From positions 1 through 11,605 of the forward strand of contig CAMVJF010000034.1 of the NCBI GenBank assembly GCA_947167725.1: a stretch of DNA of 11,605 nt, written 5' to 3'. Below, piece after piece: positions 6,805 to 11,605 of this stretch. Numbering within the stretch: the stretch's first letter is position 1; each line of letters begins with the position of its first letter. Under the pieces are notes generated by a model. The model did not search any database, was not told the origin of the DNA, and was given only the letters and a program-made list of their open reading frames with translations. The DNA comes from an uncultured Clostridia bacterium. Lineage in GTDB: Bacteria; Bacillota; Clostridia; Oscillospirales; Oscillospiraceae. Made by a program: the position numbers and the translations under genes.

Positions 6805-7785
6805 ATGGAAAAACTGCTTGAAGTGAAAGATCTGAGCGTGATCTATCAGACAAGAAAAGAGACGGTCCGGGCGGTGAACGGGATCAGCTTTTCGCTGAAC
6901 AGACGAGAAACTCTCGGCTTCGTGGGCGAGACCGGCGCCGGTAAAACCACGACCGCGCTGAGCATCATGAGACTGCTGCCGGAGCGGACCGCCAGGATCA
7001 CCTCCGGTGAGATCCTGTTCAACGGAACGTCGCTTCTCAAGCTCGGCGAATCCCAGATGAAGGCGATTCGCGGCGAGATGATCTCCATGATCTTTCAGGA
7101 TCCCATGACCAGTCTCAATCCCGTGCTGACCATCAGCAAGCAGATCAGGGAAGCCCTGATCCTCCACGGAGACGAAAACCAAAGCAGCGAGGACGTTGAC
7201 AAGCGGGTCGACGAGCTCCTGACCCTGGTCGGGATCGAGCCCTCGCGCAAAAACAGCTATCCGCACGAGCTCTCCGGCGGTATGAAGCAGCGCGTGGTCA
7301 TCGCCATGGCGCTGGCCTGCTCGCCGGAGGTGCTGATCGCGGACGAGCCGACCACCGCTCTCGACGTGACGATCCAGGCACAGGTCATGGAAATGATGGA
7401 AGAGCTGAAAAACAAGCTGGACATGTCCATGATCCTGATCACCCACGATCTCGGACTGATCGCCCGGATCTGCGACAACGTCGCCGTGATGTATTCCGGC
7501 GAGATCATCGAATACGGCAGCTTCGAGGATCTGTTCGTCTCCGAACGGCATCACCCGTACACGGCCGGCCTGTTCGCGTCGATCCCGAACATCCGGGACG
7601 AGAAGCCCCGTCTGCAGCCCATTCCCGGGCTGATGCCGGACCCGGCCAATCTGCCCTCCGGCTGCAAATTCCATCCGCGCTGCCCGCAGTGCATGGAGAT
7701 CTGCAAAAGCGTCTGCCCCGGCGTCCATACGGAGGGCAAGCATCAGATCAAATGCCATCTGTTCACGGGGGAGGTGCAGCCATGA
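6805..7785 (+). CDS. ABC transporter ATP-binding protein, DppD/OppD type
   Basis: This 326-residue ATPase has Walker A GETGAGKTT (41-49), the Q-loop FQDP (97-100), signature LSGGMKQR (156-163), Walker B LIADE (177-181) and H-loop His214. The C-terminal oligopeptide-transporter extension includes HHPYTAGL (249-256). Four cysteines in the family pattern (Cys287, Cys293, Cys300, Cys317) sit in that extension; in some DppD/OppD proteins these bind an iron-sulfur cluster, which fits an anaerobe but is not shown here. GAGGTCG precedes ATG 6805. The stop codon overlaps the next ATPase gene by ATGA. Confidence 0.96.
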   Translation: MEKLLEVKDLSVIYQTRKETVRAVNGISFSLNRRETLGFVGETGAGKTTTALSIMRLLPERTARITSGEILFNGTSLLKLGESQMKAIRGEMISMIFQDPMTSLNPVLTISKQIREALILHGDENQSSEDVDKRVDELLTLVGIEPSRKNSYPHELSGGMKQRVVIAMALACSPEVLIADEPTTALDVTIQAQVMEMMEELKNKLDMSMILITHDLGLIARICDNVAVMYSGEIIEYGSFEDLFVSERHHPYTAGLFASIPNIRDEKPRLQPIPGLMPDPANLPSGCKFHPRCPQCMEICKSVCPGVHTEGKHQIKCHLFTGEVQP

Positions 7786-8735
7786 GCGAGCCTTTGCTGG
7801 AGGTCAGACATCTCAAAACCTATTTCAAAGTGAAAGGAAAGCTGCTCCACGCCGTGGACGACATCAGCCTAGCGATCCCCGCCGGGAAAACGCTTGGCGT
7901 CGTGGGCGAGAGCGGCTGCGGGAAAACCACCCTGGGCAGGACGATCCTGGGTCTCGTCCCCGCCACCGAAGGCGAGATCGTCTACGACGGGCAGAACATC
8001 TCCAGGATGGACCGCAGGCAGTTCAAGGAACTGCGCAAGGAAATGCAGATCATCTTTCAGGATCCCTATTCCACGCTCAACCCCCGCCACAGCATCGGCC
8101 GCATCATCGAGGAGCCCCTGCTCGTCAACGGCATCGTCCGCGACAAGAGAGAAAGAAAAGAACGCGCGCTGGAGATCATGAAAAAGGTCGGCCTTGCGGA
8201 AAAGCTCTACTACGCCTATCCGCACGAACTCGACGGCGGCAGACGCCAGCGCGTGGGGATCGCCAGAGCTCTGTCGGTCAACCCGAAGTTCATCCTCTGC
8301 GACGAGCCTGTTTCGGCGCTGGACATGTCCATCCAGGCTCAGGTCCTCAACTTGCTGATGGATCTGCAGGACGAGCTGGGCCTGACCTACATGTTCATCA
8401 CCCACGACATGTCCGTGGTCAAGCATATCTCAGACGAGATCATGGTCATGTATATGGGGAACATGGTGGAAAAGGCAAGCCCGAGAGAACTGTTCAGCAA
8501 TCCCATACATCCCTATACGCGCGCACTTCTCTCCGCGATACCCATCCCCAGCGCAGAAGCAAGAAACGTAAAGCCCCAGATCATCAAGGGCGAGATCAGC
8601 AGCCCGATCGATCCGAAGCCGGGATGCCGCTTCGCCAACCGCTGTCCCTTTGCCAAGGAGGAATGCACATCGGGATCCATTGCTCTCAAGGAAGTTGAAT
8701 CCGAACATTTTGTGGCCTGTACCCTAAATCAATGA
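7782..8735 (+). CDS. ABC transporter ATP-binding protein, DppF/OppF type
   Basis: This 317-residue second ATPase has Walker A GESGCGKTT (42-50), Q-loop FQDPYSTLNP (92-101), Walker B ILCDE (171-175) and H-loop His208. Its C-terminal extension carries IHPYTRALL (242-250) and the Cys282/288/295/313 pattern. The signature reads LDGGR (150-154) instead of LSGGQ, so the usual Ser is Asp; this variant is, to my recollection, found in some DppF-type proteins. ATG 7782 is chosen over an in-frame start at 7689, because it overlaps the previous stop as ATGA, has GGGGGAGGTG (7767-7776) upstream, and gives the standard N-terminus. It heterodimerises with the preceding ATPase. Confidence 0.95.
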   Translation: MSEPLLEVRHLKTYFKVKGKLLHAVDDISLAIPAGKTLGVVGESGCGKTTLGRTILGLVPATEGEIVYDGQNISRMDRRQFKELRKEMQIIFQDPYSTLNPRHSIGRIIEEPLLVNGIVRDKRERKERALEIMKKVGLAEKLYYAYPHELDGGRRQRVGIARALSVNPKFILCDEPVSALDMSIQAQVLNLLMDLQDELGLTYMFITHDMSVVKHISDEIMVMYMGNMVEKASPRELFSNPIHPYTRALLSAIPIPSAEARNVKPQIIKGEISSPIDPKPGCRFANRCPFAKEECTSGSIALKEVESEHFVACTLNQ

Positions 8736-8751
8736 AAAGGAGAAAACAAAA

Positions 8752-10278
8752 ATGAAAAAAGCTCTTTCCCTGATCCTGGCCCTTGCCATAATCCTGACGC
8801 TCGCCGCGTGCGGATCCGCGCCGGCGCCCGCCGCGCCCGCCGCGCAGAGCGATCCCGCCGCGCCCGCCGCTCCGGCGAGGGACAGCCTGACTCTCATGAC
8901 CGTCATGAAGTGCGAATCCATGGATCCCTATTCCGGCTCCTACGGGGAAAAGACCGTGCCCCGCATGGTCTTCGACACGCTGGTGGACTACGACCAGGAC
9001 GGCAAGTTCGTGCCCTGCCTGGCGACCGGCTGGAAAGACGACGGCATGGACATGACCTTCACGCTTCGCGACGACGTGAACTTCACCGACGGCGAGCACT
9101 TCAGCGCGGACGACGTCATGTTTGCCTACGAGATGTATGCCGCCAACCCCGCTTTCGCGGCCAGACTCTCCGTCTGGGGCACCGTGGAAAAGCTGGATGA
9201 CTATACCGTCGTGTTCCACAAGCTCTATCCCTACGCCGCGCTGCTGCCCTCCCTCGCCGAGCAGTTCCACATCGTCTCCAGCAAGGCGTACCAAGCCGAT
9301 CCCGCCGGCTTTGCGGACAAGCCCATCGGCTCCGGCCCGTATAAGTACGTCTCCCAGGACGTGGACGGCTCCGTCCACTTTGTCGCCAACGAGGACTACT
9401 TCAAGGGCGCGCCCAGCATCAAGAACCTGACGATCAAGCCTCCCGTCGACGCCTCCACCGCGGTCATTGCCCTGCAGACCGGCGAGCTTGACCTCGCGGC
9501 CAACCTGCCGATGGCCCAGAAGGCGCTGATCGAGAGCGACCCGAAGCTGAAATTCATCGAGAAGAACGCATGGAACATGATCATGCTGATCCTCGGCGGC
9601 ACGCAGATGGAGGATCCCAACCTCAGAAAGGCCGTCTACTACGCGCTGGATCTTGAGAGCATCGTGCTGATCGGCAACGAAGGCGTCGGCGCTCCGGCCA
9701 CCGAGCTCTGCGCCAACCAGATCATGGGAGATTTCAAGGGCAAGGTTCCCTTCGGCGAGTTCGATCTGGAGAAGGCAAAAGAGTATCTTGCCAAGTCCGA
9801 TTACGTGCCCGGCACGGAGATCACCCTGTCCATCACGCCTGAGTTCGCCAGCGTCGCCCAGGTCATCCAGTCCAATCTCGGCGCGATCGGCATCAACGTC
9901 AAGATCGACCAGATGGACCTCAACTCCCTGTACGCGGTCATGTTCAGCGGCGAGATGCAGATGACCGTCACCTACATCGGCAACCCGATCACCACGATCG
10001 AGAATATCATCGACGCCTACAACACCCCGCCCTTTGACACGCTGATGCACAAGACGCCCGAGCTTGACGCGGCCATCAACAGCATGAAGGCCGAGGTCAA
10101 CGCCGAAAAGCGCGCCGAGTACATCCTCGAGGCGCTGCAGCTGATCAAGAACAACGCCGACTACATCCCGCTCTTTGAGTATCCCTCCACGGCGGCCTAC
10201 GTCTCCGATCTGGATGGCGTATGGGATATCTTCGCCGCCAGCTACATGTACTACGTCAATGAGATGAGCTTCAAGTAA
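8752..10278 (+). CDS. ABC transporter substrate-binding lipoprotein, family 5 (DppA/OppA-like)
   Basis: This 508-residue extracellular binding protein has a lipoprotein signal peptide: charged MKK, a hydrophobic stretch, and lipobox LAAC with Cys20 as the lipid-anchored residue. A flexible Ala/Pro-rich linker of about 23 residues follows. The mature part shows the SBP_bac_5 pattern: a D-Y-D/G-K-F-P-C-L-A-T-G-W segment, a T-F-T-L-R-D-D-V-N-F-T-D-G segment, then GSGPYKYV and RKAVYYALDLE. The family binds di- and oligopeptides, but also nickel, sugars and other organic solutes; the ligand cannot be read. AAAAGGAG lies before ATG 8752, 16 bases after the ATPase stop. The binding protein being last in the importer cluster, followed by a stable hairpin, fits its usual need for higher expression. 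Confidence 0.95.
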   Translation: MKKALSLILALAIILTLAACGSAPAPAAPAAQSDPAAPAAPARDSLTLMTVMKCESMDPYSGSYGEKTVPRMVFDTLVDYDQDGKFVPCLATGWKDDGMDMTFTLRDDVNFTDGEHFSADDVMFAYEMYAANPAFAARLSVWGTVEKLDDYTVVFHKLYPYAALLPSLAEQFHIVSSKAYQADPAGFADKPIGSGPYKYVSQDVDGSVHFVANEDYFKGAPSIKNLTIKPPVDASTAVIALQTGELDLAANLPMAQKALIESDPKLKFIEKNAWNMIMLILGGTQMEDPNLRKAVYYALDLESIVLIGNEGVGAPATELCANQIMGDFKGKVPFGEFDLEKAKEYLAKSDYVPGTEITLSITPEFASVAQVIQSNLGAIGINVKIDQMDLNSLYAVMFSGEMQMTVTYIGNPITTIENIIDAYNTPPFDTLMHKTPELDAAINSMKAEVNAEKRAEYILEALQLIKNNADYIPLFEYPSTAAYVSDLDGVWDIFAASYMYYVNEMSFK

Positions 10279-10295
10279 GCGCCTCGCCCCCGGCC

Positions 10296-10326
10296 CTCCG
10301 GCGGCCGCGGATCGCGGCCGCCGGAG
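10296..10326 (+). other. Perfect 14-bp GC-rich hairpin after the binding-protein gene
   Basis: CTCCGGCGGCCGCG (10296-10309) pairs perfectly with 10313-10326 around a GAT loop. No U-run follows directly; TTTTT appears only at 10351-10355. The motif CGGCCGCCG in the right arm recurs at 10339-10347, so the left arm has a second possible partner closer to the T-run. Likely roles are protection of the upstream mRNA 3' end or partial termination (inference). Confidence 0.7.
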
Positions 10327-10372
10327 CCCGGGACGGACCGGCCGCCGACGTTTTTATCGAGGAGAGATTACC

Positions 10373-11173
10373 ATGTTTTACAATGCATGCGAAGCTGACG
10401 TCACGCTGCGCAGCGGCAAAACGCATTACCTCCGCTTCGGGACGGGAAAAAAGGTGATGGTGATGGTGCCGGGTCTGCGGATCGCGCCCATCGAGGGGAC
10501 GGCGAAGGGTCTCGCCCTGGGATACCGCCTCTTCGCGAAGGAGTACACCGTCTATGAGTTCGATCGGAACGAGCCCGTGAGGGAAGGCTGCACGCTCCAT
10601 TCCCGTGCCGACGATCTAGACGAGGCGCTAGAACAGCTGGGCCAGAAGGACGTCTATATATACGGCGCCTCGCAGGGCGGCATGATCGCGCAGGATCTGG
10701 CCATCCATCATCCCGAGCTCGTCAAAAAAATGGTCCTGGCCGTGACGCTGTGCCGCAGCAACGAGACGGTGGAAAAAGTCATCAGCGACTGGATCGCGAT
10801 GGCGGGCGACCGGGGACTGAACGCCGTCGCGCTGGACTATATCACCAAGGGCTTTTCGGAGAGCTATCTGAAGAAAAACAAACTGTTCCTCCCCCTGCTG
10901 ATGAAGATGCAGAAGCTCGTCCCCGCGGAGCGCTTTATCACCCTTGCCAGGGCCTGCCTCACCTGTGAGACCTACGAGCAGCTGGATAAGGTCCGGTGCC
11001 CGGTGCTCGTGCTCGGCGGCGGCAAGGACAAGGTCGTCACCGGCGAGGCCTCCCGCGAGATCGCCGAAAAGCTGAACTGTCCGTATTACATCTACGACGA
11101 TCTCAGCCACGAGGCATACAGCGAGGCAAAGGACTTCAACCGGCGGATCTACGATTTCTTTGCGCAGGACTGA
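10373..11173 (+). CDS. Alpha/beta-fold hydrolase (second of two)
   Basis: This 266-residue cytosolic hydrolase is unlike the first in sequence. The nucleophile Ser100 is in GASQGG, the probable acid is Asp219 in GGGKDK, and His246 is in LSHEAY. The usual oxyanion-hole HG is replaced by PGLR (33-36). No signal peptide or membrane segment is seen. GAGGAGAG precedes ATG 10373. It lies 94 bases after the binding-protein gene, beyond the GC-rich hairpin, and 64 bases before the CoA-transferase gene. A role in releasing a carboxylate for CoA transfer, or in thioester editing, would fit the context but is inference; esterase, lactonase or C-C hydrolase cannot be told apart. Confidence 0.88.
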   Translation: MFYNACEADVTLRSGKTHYLRFGTGKKVMVMVPGLRIAPIEGTAKGLALGYRLFAKEYTVYEFDRNEPVREGCTLHSRADDLDEALEQLGQKDVYIYGASQGGMIAQDLAIHHPELVKKMVLAVTLCRSNETVEKVISDWIAMAGDRGLNAVALDYITKGFSESYLKKNKLFLPLLMKMQKLVPAERFITLARACLTCETYEQLDKVRCPVLVLGGGKDKVVTGEASREIAEKLNCPYYIYDDLSHEAYSEAKDFNRRIYDFFAQD

Positions 11174-11237
11174 AAAGATCCGCAGAGCGCGCGTCCTGCT
11201 GCCGACAGGAAATAACGGAAAGGAAGAATGGTTTATC

Positions 11238-11605
11238 ATGGAAGGACAGAGGCCTCTTGAAGGCATCAAGATCCTGGATTTCACGATCTATGTGGCCGCG
11301 TCCGTCGGCTCCTCGGTATTCGGCTATCTGGGAGCGGACGTGATCAAGATCGAGCCGCCGAAGGGCGACCCCTGGCGCCAGTTCGGAAACGGCTTCCGTC
11401 TGCCCGTGTCGGAGGAGGAAAATCCCTGCTTCGACGCGATCAACTGCTTCAAGCGGGATATCGTGCTGAATCTGCGCGACCCCGAGGGAATGGCGGCCAT
11501 GCACCGGCTGATCGAGGGCGCGGATATCCTGATCACGAATTACCGGGGCTCCGCGCTCAAATCCATGGGCCTCACCTACGAGGACGTCAGAAAGATCAAC
11601 CCCCG
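11238..11605 (+). CDS. Family III CoA-transferase (CaiB/BaiF type), 3'-partial
   Basis: The first 122 residues of a family III CoA-transferase are present; members are about 400 residues. Visible family features are LEGIKILDFT near the N-terminus, LGADVIKIEPPKGDPWR (31-47), EENPCFDAINCFKRDIVLNL (60-79) and ADILITNYR (95-103). The EEN...N...VLNL spacing recalls, from memory, clostridial FldA/HadA-type 2-hydroxyacid CoA-transferases rather than carnitine CoA-transferase. The catalytic Asp, near residue 170 in the family, is beyond the window. ATG 11238 is chosen because the ATG at 11228 is in another frame that stops quickly; GGAAAGGAAG lies upstream. The enzyme would activate a carboxylate by swapping CoA from a donor acyl-CoA, linking the importer and hydrolases to the thiolase. 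Confidence 0.92.
   Translation, partial: MEGQRPLEGIKILDFTIYVAASVGSSVFGYLGADVIKIEPPKGDPWRQFGNGFRLPVSEEENPCFDAINCFKRDIVLNLRDPEGMAAMHRLIEGADILITNYRGSALKSMGLTYEDVRKINP

Noticed and set aside
5857..7758. A 633-codon open frame on the minus strand opposite the second permease and first ATPase
   Set aside because: It is a shadow caused by GC-rich codon bias: its translation is His/Arg/Asp-rich with no family pattern, and the + strand genes carry clear motifs throughout.
8812..8880. A GCGCCCGCC-like repetitive stretch in the binding-protein gene
   Set aside because: It encodes the Ala/Pro-rich linker after the lipoprotein Cys, a common tether in such lipoproteins, and not a separate repeat element.
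8686..10050. A 454-codon open frame on the minus strand opposite the binding-protein gene
   Set aside because: This is a mirror of the strongly biased + strand codons; its translation is low-complexity Val/Gly/Asp/His-rich and has no recognisable domain.

Overview
The window is chromosomal DNA from a high-GC, Gram-positive-type anaerobe, most likely a gut Clostridia/Oscillospiraceae-like Bacillota. This is inferred from strong GGAGG-type ribosome sites, a lipoprotein-anchored solute-binding protein, a Cys-rich KTR protein typical of that group, and a CoA-transferase start resembling clostridial FldA/HadA enzymes. No species can be named. All genes read on the + strand except one truncated integrase.

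Left part (1-1240): the 3' portion of a CNNM/CorC-type (HlyC/CorC, 'hemolysin') membrane protein gene ends at a terminator. An initiator tRNA-fMet gene follows, with its own near-consensus promoter and a perfect 15-bp terminator. The tRNA's T-stem carries two U-U mismatches.

Island scar (about 1202-1820): an A/T-rich stretch holds a 5'-truncated tyrosine recombinase that runs convergently toward the tRNA. It looks like the remnant of an element that integrated at the tRNA 3' end. The break point of the integrase coincides with the promoter of the next gene.

Regulator module (1814-2814): a sigma-A-like promoter with two tandem TGACC-N4-GGTCA operators drives a TetR-family regulator and a 61-residue Cys-rich KTR zinc-ribbon-like protein. 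The module ends in a continuous 22-bp RNA hairpin followed by a short U-run, which overlaps the KTR stop codon and sits just before the catabolic genes.

Catabolic/transport module (2836 to the window end): thiolase, alpha/beta hydrolase, a complete Dpp/Opp-type ABC importer (two permeases, two ATPases, lipoprotein binding protein), a second alpha/beta hydrolase and the start of a family III CoA-transferase. Together they suggest uptake of a peptide-like or other small organic solute, hydrolytic release of a carboxylate, CoA activation, and thiolytic cleavage. This pathway is an inference from gene content; the substrate cannot be read from the sequence, and further enzymes probably lie beyond the right edge. 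A GC-rich 14-bp hairpin separates the binding-protein gene from the second hydrolase gene and may set different expression levels.
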